Positions 36,248 to 44,491 of a DNA stretch of 64,000 nt are shown here, piece by piece (positions within the stretch are counted from its first letter, which is position 1; every line of letters begins with the position of its first letter). A program made the translations under genes and the position numbers. The notes beneath the pieces are model-generated. The model was not told the DNA's origin and did not search any database. It saw nothing but the letters and a program-made list of their open reading frames with translations. The stretch is from an uncultured bacterium (GTDB lineage: Bacteria; Planctomycetota; UBA8108; UBA1146): positions 81,353 to 145,352 of the forward strand of contig CAJXMG010000002.1 in assembly GCA_913056395.1 (NCBI GenBank), read 5' to 3'.

Positions 36248-37477
36248 TTACTCCTCCATGTTTGCGTAACAGATATTGAGAGCCTGCAAGGCATAGGAGG
36301 TAGCCAGAACAGGGTCACCCTCCCACCAACGGTCCACAGGGTTCGTCCACGAGCCGTCTTTTCCCTGGCGCTCAAGAAGCACCGTCGCAATCTCCCGCGC
36401 CCAGTCATGCGATTTGCCCTCAGCATCCACCAACTCCTTCTGCCCCAGAACTTCCAGGGTTCTGGCCATGACAGCCAGATAGTAGAAGTAGCCTGTCTGC
36501 CCGCGGGCAGGTTGTTCCGGGGTGGCCATTCCCGGGTTCTCCGACACGGTCCAATTGCGACTGATCCACTCCACGGCGGAAGTGACCCGCGGATCATCTT
36601 TGGCAAGCCCGGCATAAATCAGGGATTTCACCGCAGCATAGGTCATCGAGCCATAGGAGGAAAAGGTCACAGCTCCAGCAGCATCGACTGTTTTCCCTGC
36701 TTTGGATTCATCCGGGTGGTAGAAGAAACCACCATCCTCACTGGAGGCTTTTTTGACCCCATCGAGAACATCGTTGGAAGATTTTCGATTCTGGCATCTG
36801 GAAATGAAAACTTGAGCCCTCTTCCAGACATCCGAATCCTCGGTGAGTCCTGCAGCGTGAAGGGCTTCCAGGGCCAACTGGGTATTACTCAAGTCAGGGC
36901 GACGATCACTGCCGTACCCAACACCACCGTAGGAACCGGTATGCTTCTTTCGATCAAATGCCACCGGTGTCGAATCTTCCGCACACTGAAGGCCAGCAAC
37001 GTAATCCCGCATTCGGGCGATGGCGTCCCGGTAAAGGGGCTCCTTGCGGTTAAGGTCCAAAGCCGACAAAGCCAGGATGGCAATACTGGTCTTGTAGTTC
37101 ATCAAGCCCTGACCCGGGACGTAAACTCCTCCGTCTTCTTGCTGATGATCGAGCAAGGACTGCACAGCTGCGGTAACAAAAGGGCCATCCTTTTCGCGGT
37201 ACGCACGGGGAGTATCTGCCAAGGCCTTGAGAACCATTCCGGTGATTCCTGGATCTCCAGCCATCGATCCCCATGAGCCATCACTGCGCTGGTTGTCGAT
37301 GAGCCAGTTTGCTCCACGATCGATGGACTTCTTCAGTCCTGCTTTGTCGAGCCCCCCGGATTCTTGTGCAGATACCGCAAGCAATGGGCAAAAGATCATG
37401 AACAGCAAAACAAGGAGTCCTGAGATGGCAGGGACTCCCTTGTTCGTTTTGAGAGTGTATTGATCGGTGGCAGTCAT
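36248..37477 (-). CDS. Secreted prenyltransferase/squalene-oxidase repeat protein
   Basis: 409 aa. The N-terminal membrane or signal segment (LLVLLFMIFCPLLAVSAQ) is followed by alpha-toroid repeats of the squalene-cyclase/prenyltransferase type, each with a QxxDGSWG-like turn: NQRSDGSWGSMAGD, HQQEDGGVYVPG, SSEDGGFFYHPD, RQGKDGSWTNPVD. The catalytic DxDD of true squalene-hopene cyclases is not seen, so it is unlikely to be a cyclase. Related proteins are frequent in Planctomycetota and have no established function. Its ATG overlaps the stop of the YdjY gene (TAATG). Confidence 0.87.
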   Translation of the reverse strand: MTATDQYTLKTNKGVPAISGLLVLLFMIFCPLLAVSAQESGGLDKAGLKKSIDRGANWLIDNQRSDGSWGSMAGDPGITGMVLKALADTPRAYREKDGPFVTAAVQSLLDHQQEDGGVYVPGQGLMNYKTSIAILALSALDLNRKEPLYRDAIARMRDYVAGLQCAEDSTPVAFDRKKHTGSYGGVGYGSDRRPDLSNTQLALEALHAAGLTEDSDVWKRAQVFISRCQNRKSSNDVLDGVKKASSEDGGFFYHPDESKAGKTVDAAGAVTFSSYGSMTYAAVKSLIYAGLAKDDPRVTSAVEWISRNWTVSENPGMATPEQPARGQTGYFYYLAVMARTLEVLGQKELVDAEGKSHDWAREIATVLLERQGKDGSWTNPVDRWWEGDPVLATSYALQALNICYANMEE

Positions 37478-38280
37478 TAACGATTCTCCTCAATAGTCTC
37501 AGGCTCAATGGAGCCTCTCCGGGGTAGTTCCATGCGGTTGGCGTCGGGATCAATCTCGCCGGGCAGGGCTTTTCGAATTGAAACCCTGACCGGTGGCGGC
37601 TCATTCCCATCTTTTTTCCAGGGCAACACGTCCCCATAAGCAAAATAGTCGCCGTCAGGGTAGGGCAATGCCAGAGGATTATCGAGGATTGCCCAAGGTC
37701 TGTGGCTCAGGGAGATCAACTCGCCTGTCACCCTAGCCATGAACTCTTCTTTTGCCTCAGTCCCCTCCGGAGCTCCAGGTGGAGGGTCGAGAAGCAGAAA
37801 TCCTGAACCGGTGTAGACAAATCCGCAGCGCGCCATTTCGCGCTCCATGGGAGCATTGATGATGCAATTTTCGGCTCTGATTCGACGAACGAATTCACGG
37901 CCCTCACCATCCTTTACCGGATAATGAAAGTGGATGACCAATCGGTCGCCCCCGGTCAAACCACCCAGATCACGCTCTGATTCCGGACTTCGACTTTCTT
38001 TCACTTCCATCAACATCAACGCCGTCTGCAGATGCATGGGGTCACAATCGACAGCAATCAGACATTCATGTGACTTGGCACCAGGGAGATTGATCAGGTA
38101 CTCAACAAAACCCTGAGACATGTTGAAAAAGCCGTCGAGGTGAATCGTCCCAGTCGCCGCTTCAAATTGAACGGCGCCCAGGGCGACGGTTTCCCCCGGT
38201 TGGGATTCTGAACCGGGAATGAGATCGACCGGAAGCCCACTCAAGGCTGTCGCCATGATGATGATGAGGCACCCGTTCAT
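37477..38280 (-). CDS. YdjY-domain protein
   Basis: About 267 aa from ATG 38280 (GGGGAGAG upstream); the frame is open to 38403. A signal-like hydrophobic start (MNGCLIIIMATALSGLPVDL) precedes the YdjY domain: SHECLIAVDCDPMHLQTALM, a VIHFHYP strand, ENCIINAPMEREM and GFVYTGSGFLLLD. The domain ends near WAILDNPLALPYPDGDYF. YdjY domains are common in secreted planctomycete proteins and their biochemical role is not known. It is first in the operon with the cyclase-repeat, DUF1015 and aminotransferase genes. Confidence 0.83.
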   Translation of the reverse strand: MNGCLIIIMATALSGLPVDLIPGSESQPGETVALGAVQFEAATGTIHLDGFFNMSQGFVEYLINLPGAKSHECLIAVDCDPMHLQTALMLMEVKESRSPESERDLGGLTGGDRLVIHFHYPVKDGEGREFVRRIRAENCIINAPMEREMARCGFVYTGSGFLLLDPPPGAPEGTEAKEEFMARVTGELISLSHRPWAILDNPLALPYPDGDYFAYGDVLPWKKDGNEPPPVRVSIRKALPGEIDPDANRMELPRRGSIEPETIEENR

Positions 38281-38621
38281 CTCTCCCCTTTCGCGTTTGA
38301 TCACTTGCACTAAAGCTTCCCCAAAGGGTTTGCGTGCATGAAATGGAAACTCTGGGTCCATAATCGCAAAATCCACGCCGTCTACCAGTCCCCCGGACCT
38401 CATTTCACAGACGCCCAGCCATATAATAGACGAGCCCCGATCAGCACCCGTTCCGGCAATAGGTTCCTGAGATCGGGCTTCCTTGCCACCCTGAGGGCCC
38501 CAACTTGCGTTTTGCAGGCGATTTGTATAGCCTTCTCAGGTGCCGACCGATTCGACCCTTGATCAAATTAACCTGTTTTTCGGGGACGTGGTTTCCCGAA
38601 AAAGCCCTGCTTCGGAGACCG
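38281..38621. other. Divergent intergenic region
   Basis: About 340 nt between the start of the YdjY gene and the coiled-coil gene. Frames read into it from both sides but without good starts. Probably divergent promoters; no specific site could be assigned. Confidence 0.4.
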
Positions 38622-39773
38622 ATGGACCCCAATAGGAACACTTCCCAGCCGGAATCTTCCTCCAGATGGAGCATCGTCCTGGAAGTCTCCGCAGGCATCG
38701 TCCGGCTTCCCGTTTCACGTATCGATTCCAGGGAAGTGCTCGTCGATTCGACGATTCGTCTTCAGGTGGGACAACGCTACGAATTGATCGTCGAGAGACC
38801 GGACGGTCATGCGGAACTAATCCATGCGGAAGTTCTGCGTAGAAATGACGCAGGCCTTCTATTGCGTTGGAAACCTGCCCACCCCAGAGAACTCTCGGCA
38901 CTTGAGCGTCTCTTTGGTGATGAAGAACAGCAAGTACCCGAAAATGGTAACCTCGAATCCGCATTGAGATCCCGTTCCCGATTGGTCCGCACCTCTGCCA
39001 TCGCTGCCCAACGTGACAGCGTTCGCGTTCTTAACCTATCCGCTATCAAGGAACTGATTCAGGCCTCCGTGGATGAAGTGATTCGCGAAAGTGGACGCTC
39101 ACTCGGTGAGGAAGAGCTGCGCAGACTTCGTGAAGAATCTGAAAAGAGTTTTCAGGAAAAGCTGGCTGAGTTCCAGAACGAGAATGCAGACCTGCACTCT
39201 CATATCGAAAACCTGAATGCCAAACTGCAACGAACTCAGGAGCTCCTCGGTAACGAAAAAGAACGGGAAGTTGCCCGCGACCGCTTCGCATTGACACGCG
39301 AAAGCCTGCTGGAGTTGGAGTCAACGCTGGATCGAATCGTCGACAAGGCAGCCGGTGCCCACCACCTCCCTGAAGAGGTGGGTCAGGAGATTCGCGAAGT
39401 GGTTCAAAATTCTCTCGATCTTGAACGCTCCAGGGCGACAGATCGTGAAGAGAAAACCAGAAGTGAGAACATCGAGCTCCTCGAAAGAAAAGTGCAGCGT
39501 CTGGCGAAAAATCTCGATGCAGCGAGAGTTCAGAGGGATGAAGCATTAGAAACCGCTCGAAAGCTCGATCTGCGAGATTCCTCCTCCTCTGGAACAAGCT
39601 CGCCCATTCCAGCGTTTCCAACGAGCCCCTCCGAAGATCCAAGCGGACGCCGCAAAACACTGCTGGCCGATCTCGTTTCCGAAAACCGTCAACTTCGGCA
39701 GCAAATTGTAAAAAAAGTACCTTCAAATCCCAAACGGGGGCATGATCACCAAGTTACGAAGGATCTTGCCTGA
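38622..39773 (+). CDS. PilZ-like/coiled-coil protein next to the MamK-like actin
   Basis: 383 aa from ATG 38622 (GGAG five nt upstream). Residues about 15-100 form a small beta domain (IRLQVGQRYELIVERPDG, AEVLRRNDAGLLLRWK) ending in a helix (LSALERLFG). The layout resembles PilZ domains, but the RxxxR and DxSxxG c-di-GMP motifs are not seen. From about 140 to 340 the protein is a continuous Glu/Arg/Leu coiled coil (EELRRLREESEKSFQEKLAE). The tail is Ser/Pro-rich, then has a short helix (TLLADLVSENRQLRQQI). No signal peptide or membrane segment. The actin-like gene begins 43 nt downstream, so this may be its partner or regulator. The PilZ assignment is tentative. Confidence 0.72.
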   Translation: MDPNRNTSQPESSSRWSIVLEVSAGIVRLPVSRIDSREVLVDSTIRLQVGQRYELIVERPDGHAELIHAEVLRRNDAGLLLRWKPAHPRELSALERLFGDEEQQVPENGNLESALRSRSRLVRTSAIAAQRDSVRVLNLSAIKELIQASVDEVIRESGRSLGEEELRRLREESEKSFQEKLAEFQNENADLHSHIENLNAKLQRTQELLGNEKEREVARDRFALTRESLLELESTLDRIVDKAAGAHHLPEEVGQEIREVVQNSLDLERSRATDREEKTRSENIELLERKVQRLAKNLDAARVQRDEALETARKLDLRDSSSSGTSSPIPAFPTSPSEDPSGRRKTLLADLVSENRQLRQQIVKKVPSNPKRGHDHQVTKDLA

Positions 39774-39816
39774 GCCGAACTCGGCTTTCTGAACCGTTAA
39801 ACTGAGAGGACGATCG

Positions 39817-40845
39817 ATGAGTGAAACCGTATATGTGGGAATGGATCTCGGAACCAGCCGAACCTCCATCACCACCTCCACCGGAGTCAGAACCACGGTG
39901 TGGTCATATGTGGGCTATGCTCAGGACCACGTCAGCAAGAAGTTGCTTGGCGGCAGAGACAAGGTCTTCGGAGAGGAAGCGGTTCAAAATCGCATGGCCG
40001 TCGATCTGGTCCGTCCCCTCGATAAGGGTGTCATTCGCGAGGACGCTAATGCCAAGCGAGCAACACGTGATCTGATCGAACATATCCTTGAACAGGCAAA
40101 CATTCCCTCGGGAAGCACTGTTTATGGAGTGATCGGGGCACCTGCAGAAGCCAGTGTCGGATCAAAAGCCCATATTCTTGAAGCAGCTTCCGAATTCATG
40201 GACAGCATCATCGTCTGCTCTGAACCCTTCTCCGTGGCTTATGGATTGGATTTCCTTTCCGACACACTCGTGATTGACATCGGGGCCGGAACCGTCGACC
40301 TGTGCAGAGTGCACGGAACGATGCCGAAAGCAGACGACCAGAGAACCCACCACTTTGGTGGAGATGCCATCGACCAGCGTCTCTTTGACCTGATTCAGGA
40401 GAAGCACCCGGAAGCCCAGTTCTCCGTCAACATGGTGCGTGAAATCAAAGAGAACTTTGCCAGCGTCGGACGCCAGCAGGATGCGGTCATGGCTACTTTC
40501 CCTGTCAAGGGCAAGCCGACTGAGTTCGACATCACCGACCAGGTCCGTGAAGCCTGCATGGGAATCGTGCAACCGACGGTCGAAGCTCTCCAGGACCTGA
40601 TCGCCACCTACGACCCCGAGTTCCAGCAAAAGATGCGTAACCATGTCCTCCTAGGTGGAGGCGGCAGTCAGATCACCGGCCTCGCCCGTGCGATGGAAGA
40701 AGCCCTCGTCGAGTACGGTGGAGGCAAGGTTAAGGCCGTGGAAGAGCCACAATACGCTGGATCCAATGGTGCCTTGCGCATCGCTCTCGACATGCCGGAA
40801 GAGTTCTGGAAAGAGTTTATGGACAACCAGAAGGAAAATGCCTGA
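39817..40845 (+). CDS. MamK-like bacterial actin
   Basis: 342 aa from ATG 39817 with GAGAGGA upstream. It is an actin/MreB-fold ATPase. The phosphate-1 loop is VGMDLGTSRTSITTSTGVR, phosphate-2 is VIDIGAGTVDLC, and the adenosine loop is LLGGGGSQITGLARAM. The details SVVGY-like YVGYAQDH, KLLGG, VCSEPFSVAYGLD, FPVKGKPTEFDIT and NGALRIALDMPEEFWKE follow MamK more closely than MreB or FtsA. MamK forms filaments that position magnetosomes. No other mam gene is present here, and MamK-like proteins are known in non-magnetic bacteria, so it may organise some other structure. Ends at a strong bidirectional terminator. Confidence 0.88.
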   Translation: MSETVYVGMDLGTSRTSITTSTGVRTTVWSYVGYAQDHVSKKLLGGRDKVFGEEAVQNRMAVDLVRPLDKGVIREDANAKRATRDLIEHILEQANIPSGSTVYGVIGAPAEASVGSKAHILEAASEFMDSIIVCSEPFSVAYGLDFLSDTLVIDIGAGTVDLCRVHGTMPKADDQRTHHFGGDAIDQRLFDLIQEKHPEAQFSVNMVREIKENFASVGRQQDAVMATFPVKGKPTEFDITDQVREACMGIVQPTVEALQDLIATYDPEFQQKMRNHVLLGGGGSQITGLARAMEEALVEYGGGKVKAVEEPQYAGSNGALRIALDMPEEFWKEFMDNQKENA

Positions 40846-40864
40846 GCTACTATCTCCGTAAGAC

Positions 40865-40905
40865 AAAAGAGGCCGGAAGCGATCTTCGCTTCCGGCCTCT
40901 TTTTT
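40865..40905. terminator. Bidirectional terminator
   Basis: An 18-bp stem (AAAAGAGGCCGGAAGCGA with its complement) and a 3-nt loop, flanked by an A run and a T run, lie between the converging actin and lipoprotein genes. Confidence 0.95.
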
Positions 40906-40921
40906 GTGACGAGCAGATGCG

Positions 40922-41755
40922 CTAGAGCGCTTCCCCGACCTTCGGTTTCGGAACAACGGTTTTATCGCCAGCAAGCCATGAACGGATCTCCCTGGCCTGA
41001 ACCTTTCGCAAGGAAGGCTCAGCCTCCGCATCGAAAACGAAGTTGCCGGGAACCTTCGCCCGTCTCTTGAGCCCGCCCCATGCCGCTTGGCGAACAACTT
41101 CATCGGGGTCATCCAGGGCACTGGCCAAAAGGTCGAGGGAGCTCTGACGTGCATCCTCAGCAAATCCACAGACACACAAAAAGCGGACTTCTGAATCTCG
41201 CTCCAGGGTAAAGCGATCCTGCAACGCATCAAATGCCACAGGAAGCTTCATCGTTAGCAAAATCGAAGCGGCAGATCGGCGAGCCGTGACATTTCCCTCT
41301 GCGAGAACTGCGACGACAGGAGACAGGGCATCGCTGCCATATTCTAAAAGGGCAGACTCAATCAGATTGTCATCGACAACATTACCTTCAGCCAGCATGG
41401 AGATCAGACGGGGCAAGGCACGTTCATCTCCCTCTCTGGCCAAAATCATGCAAATCACCCGCTTGGTACGGGCTCCAATAAAAGGATCATCGAGTTCAGC
41501 GGCCAACAGGTTTCGCGTGATGATCGGAGCTTTGCTGAGGCTGAGGAGAATCCGGTCGAGAGCCCGCTTCTGGATACTCTCATCGTAAGAGCCAAGATTC
41601 GGGATCAGGGTCGTATTGCGGATGTCCTCGAGAACATCTTCACGATCCGGTGCTTTATCGGGGGTCGAGCAACCCACACAAAGAAATACTGTGAGAGCCA
41701 GTATCCAGCGCAGAGAAAACTTCGTTCCCGTGAAGTCCCTGTCACCGTCGATCAT
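40922..41755 (-). CDS. HEAT-repeat lipoprotein
   Basis: About 277 aa from ATG 41755. A TTG at 41794 overlaps the secretin stop and is an alternative start. The signal peptide ends in a lipobox (LTVFLCVGCS), so the mature protein should be lipid-anchored at Cys. The rest is alpha-helical with HEAT/armadillo-like repeats (ERALPRLISMLAEGN, DALSPVVAVLAEGNVTARRS, SLDLLASALDDPDEVVRQAA). It directly follows the secretin gene, so it may be a pilotin or accessory factor for it; that is inference from position only. Confidence 0.8.
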   Translation of the reverse strand: MIDGDRDFTGTKFSLRWILALTVFLCVGCSTPDKAPDREDVLEDIRNTTLIPNLGSYDESIQKRALDRILLSLSKAPIITRNLLAAELDDPFIGARTKRVICMILAREGDERALPRLISMLAEGNVVDDNLIESALLEYGSDALSPVVAVLAEGNVTARRSAASILLTMKLPVAFDALQDRFTLERDSEVRFLCVCGFAEDARQSSLDLLASALDDPDEVVRQAAWGGLKRRAKVPGNFVFDAEAEPSLRKVQAREIRSWLAGDKTVVPKPKVGEAL

Positions 41756-41790
41756 CGCAAACCGCCCTTCGGCCGAGCTTCGCAAACGGA

Positions 41791-44277
41791 TCAAAGTCCC
41801 TGTACCGGTCTGCTGGAAGAGGTGTTGAGATCTTCCCAGCGCTCGTCCAGAGTCTGCAGGCGCCCACCCAACTGATCGAGGGTCACCGTTCTTCTGGCAA
41901 AGGCAGAAAGGTCGTCTTCGAGGATGCCCAGTGGGATCTCACCGGAGATCATGGCCTCCTGCAGACGAACACTGAGGAACGTGGCCACCGACAGGAAATC
42001 GACCCCACGCTCGGACATTTTGGTCAGCAACTCAGAATATCCCAACTGAGTCAGGTCGCCTGCTGAGGGATACAGAATCTGGTACTGCTCCTCGAGCAGA
42101 TTCCTGAACTTGCCATGCTGGTTCGCTTTACGTCCAAGACCATCGATGAAGACAGCAAAGTCCTGAAGACTGTCCTTGTCGAAAGTTCTCAACAAGGAAA
42201 TGGTTTCGTCAGAAAGGTCGGTTTCACCTCTCATGACGACCATGTCCCCCTTCTCATAGAAGGTCTTCAACTTGTCAAAGGAGAGGCTGACCGCATAGGG
42301 ACTTGTGGGTACCACGATTTCCCTGCGCGGGGCCACCACGTCGTCGTAATCAAGGTCAGGATTCAGGCTCTTGATGTTTTCGACCAGAATCGCTGCCGCC
42401 TGGAAGAAGAGCTGACGCTCATTCTTGGACCAGGTCGAGACCGACTTCTCCGGGTGCCTGAGTTTGAGCATGCTCAGTTTCTCGGTCGCTTCGGGAAGGT
42501 AGTCTTCAAAAATCTTCAGGCGGCTGATGAGTTCCCTTTTCTTGACGATGCTCAGCAAGGTCAAGTCGACGACTTCATCGCGGGAGAATCCCTCCACCGG
42601 CGTTCTGCTGATGGGGTCGAGTCCGACAAGGTCTCGCCCTTTGAGAATGTATCGATCATTGAAGAGCACACTGTTGCGGGTGTCGAAGTGGCGACTCTCT
42701 TTCGGAGTGGAAATCGGATCGACCCCATCTTCCGAAAGAATGTGAGGAGTCAGAACGATGATGATTTCGGAACGCTGTTTCTGGGAACTCTTGCGTCCGA
42801 AAAATCCTCCAATAACCGGAAGGTCGCCCAATCCGGGAATGGAATTTTTGGTATCGAATTCACTTTCCTTGATCAGGCCACCCAGGATCAGGGGCCGATG
42901 GTTTTTCACCCTGGCTTGTCCCCTGAAATTCCGGGTCGCCACCTGCGGGATTCCCAACAGGTCCTCCTCGAAGACCCGCTGTCTTCCCTGAAGGTTATTG
43001 ACGGTGATATCGACCAGCATCGAGACTTCGTTTTCGTCATTACCACTGATTCGTGGTTTGACGACCAGAGTCGTACCGATGTGCTCGGTTCCAACCTTGT
43101 TGGCATTCTCGACAAAGTTTCCACCACTGACGTCACGGACGACGTCGGTAGAGATAAAAGTTGGAATCTTTTCTCCTAGGTGAAGCTGACTCTGGCGATC
43201 ATCCAGCGCGTACAATTTGGGACGTGCTTTGATTATCGCGTCACCGTTGCGAACCAGTGCATGAACACCGGCAAGAAACTGGGAGGACAGAGCCTCGGTG
43301 GTGTCATCAAAGAGGAAGGAGAGGCCCGATTGCTGAATCGGATTGAAATTGCTGCTGATCTCGGGGAGAGGCTCTCCAGGCAGAGGAGAGGCGAAATTCA
43401 CCACGGAATTGCGTTTCTCAAAGGCGAGCGTATCGACTCCCAGATCGGAAAGAGCGTCCGCTTCCAGTTCGATGATCTGCACCTCGATCATGATCTGCCT
43501 CGCGGGCACATCGATCATGGCGATGAAATCTTCAATCCGTTTCAGATCCTCGTCGGTACCCACCATCAGAATACGATTTCGTGTTTCCGTCGATGGTGAT
43601 TCCTCAAAGGTCAGAGAGAGGGAAGCGTCTTCTATTCCTGTACCCAACTTGACGGGGGGCAGTGAAATCGGATCGACGTGCGGGATTTCCAGAACGTAGG
43701 GGTACTCCGGAAGATCCCAGGATTGAAGCATCGTTCCGCTGGCAGCCTCATACTTTGAGTAGACCGCTTTCTCATATTTGCGGGTGATGGTCCTGTTTCC
43801 CTGTTTGACTGCGTCAGTCTTGACTTCCTCGGTTCGGTGATAGACCTGGCAAACCTTGCTGGCTGCCAGCGACTCCAGAACCAACTGGATTCCCGCATAT
43901 TTGACCGTGATCGATTGTTGCTTGAGTCGATCCCGGATCCCCACCTGTTCAAAGTTGCGAATCGTTCTGATCAGAGACTCTGTGATTTCCTTTGAACCAT
44001 TGATCATCAGAGAGTTCTCACGGCCGGCAACACGACTGATGGTGTTGTCGTCGACAAACTTTTTCAGCCCTGGAGTGTCGTTCAAAAACTGAAACACCTC
44101 GTCGGTTTCAGCGTGAAAGAGTTCCACAAAGGTGATGTTGGGGACTTGAGCGTCGGCAACTGGAACCTGGGCAAAGAAGGCCACACACAACGCGAGCACG
44201 ATCCAACCGAAATTGAATCTTCCCCGTCCCATTCGACCGGGGTTGCTGACAAATGCGGACTTTTTGGAACGGTCCAT
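41791..44277 (-). CDS. Outer-membrane secretin-like protein
   Basis: About 828 aa from ATG 44277 (AAGGAAG upstream); the frame is open to 44523. It has a signal peptide (FGWIVLALCVAFFAQVPVADA), an N-domain (NRILMVGTDEDLKRIEDFI) and the secretin family core: IMIEVQIIELEADALSDLGV, FLAGVHALVRNGDAIIKARP, GTTLVVKPRISG, RPLILGGLIKESEFDTKNSI, PGLGDLPVIGGFFGRKS, EIIIVLTPHIL. Secretins form the outer-membrane channel of type II/III secretion or type IV pili. An unusual 350-residue C-terminal extension, largely helical, follows the core. No ATPase or pseudopilin gene is adjacent, so the system it serves is unknown. Confidence 0.9.
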   Translation of the reverse strand: MDRSKKSAFVSNPGRMGRGRFNFGWIVLALCVAFFAQVPVADAQVPNITFVELFHAETDEVFQFLNDTPGLKKFVDDNTISRVAGRENSLMINGSKEITESLIRTIRNFEQVGIRDRLKQQSITVKYAGIQLVLESLAASKVCQVYHRTEEVKTDAVKQGNRTITRKYEKAVYSKYEAASGTMLQSWDLPEYPYVLEIPHVDPISLPPVKLGTGIEDASLSLTFEESPSTETRNRILMVGTDEDLKRIEDFIAMIDVPARQIMIEVQIIELEADALSDLGVDTLAFEKRNSVVNFASPLPGEPLPEISSNFNPIQQSGLSFLFDDTTEALSSQFLAGVHALVRNGDAIIKARPKLYALDDRQSQLHLGEKIPTFISTDVVRDVSGGNFVENANKVGTEHIGTTLVVKPRISGNDENEVSMLVDITVNNLQGRQRVFEEDLLGIPQVATRNFRGQARVKNHRPLILGGLIKESEFDTKNSIPGLGDLPVIGGFFGRKSSQKQRSEIIIVLTPHILSEDGVDPISTPKESRHFDTRNSVLFNDRYILKGRDLVGLDPISRTPVEGFSRDEVVDLTLLSIVKKRELISRLKIFEDYLPEATEKLSMLKLRHPEKSVSTWSKNERQLFFQAAAILVENIKSLNPDLDYDDVVAPRREIVVPTSPYAVSLSFDKLKTFYEKGDMVVMRGETDLSDETISLLRTFDKDSLQDFAVFIDGLGRKANQHGKFRNLLEEQYQILYPSAGDLTQLGYSELLTKMSERGVDFLSVATFLSVRLQEAMISGEIPLGILEDDLSAFARRTVTLDQLGGRLQTLDERWEDLNTSSSRPVQGL

Positions 44278-44491
44278 TTTCTTCCTTGCTCCTGCGAGTG
44301 AGACTGCGGGTCCACTTCGACAGATGGTATGCCGATCTCCATACGCCAAAGAGTAAACGCTGTTTCCCAGTTTGAGTGGGAATCGACTCTTCTGCAGGCG
44401 AATTGTTTCGGCAGTTCTACGAGAGTCTGCTGGGCCCTGCTTAGGGCCTGTGGACGCGATCGCAGTGCTCAGGGAGTCGATTATCGGCACG

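Noticed and set aside
36248-37477. A squalene-hopene cyclase.
   Set aside because: The catalytic DxDD motif is missing and the protein is only 409 residues with a signal segment.
39817-40845. MreB or FtsA.
   Set aside because: The details around KLLGG, FPVKGKP and the C-terminal FWKE stretch fit MamK better, and no mreC/D or ftsZ lies nearby.
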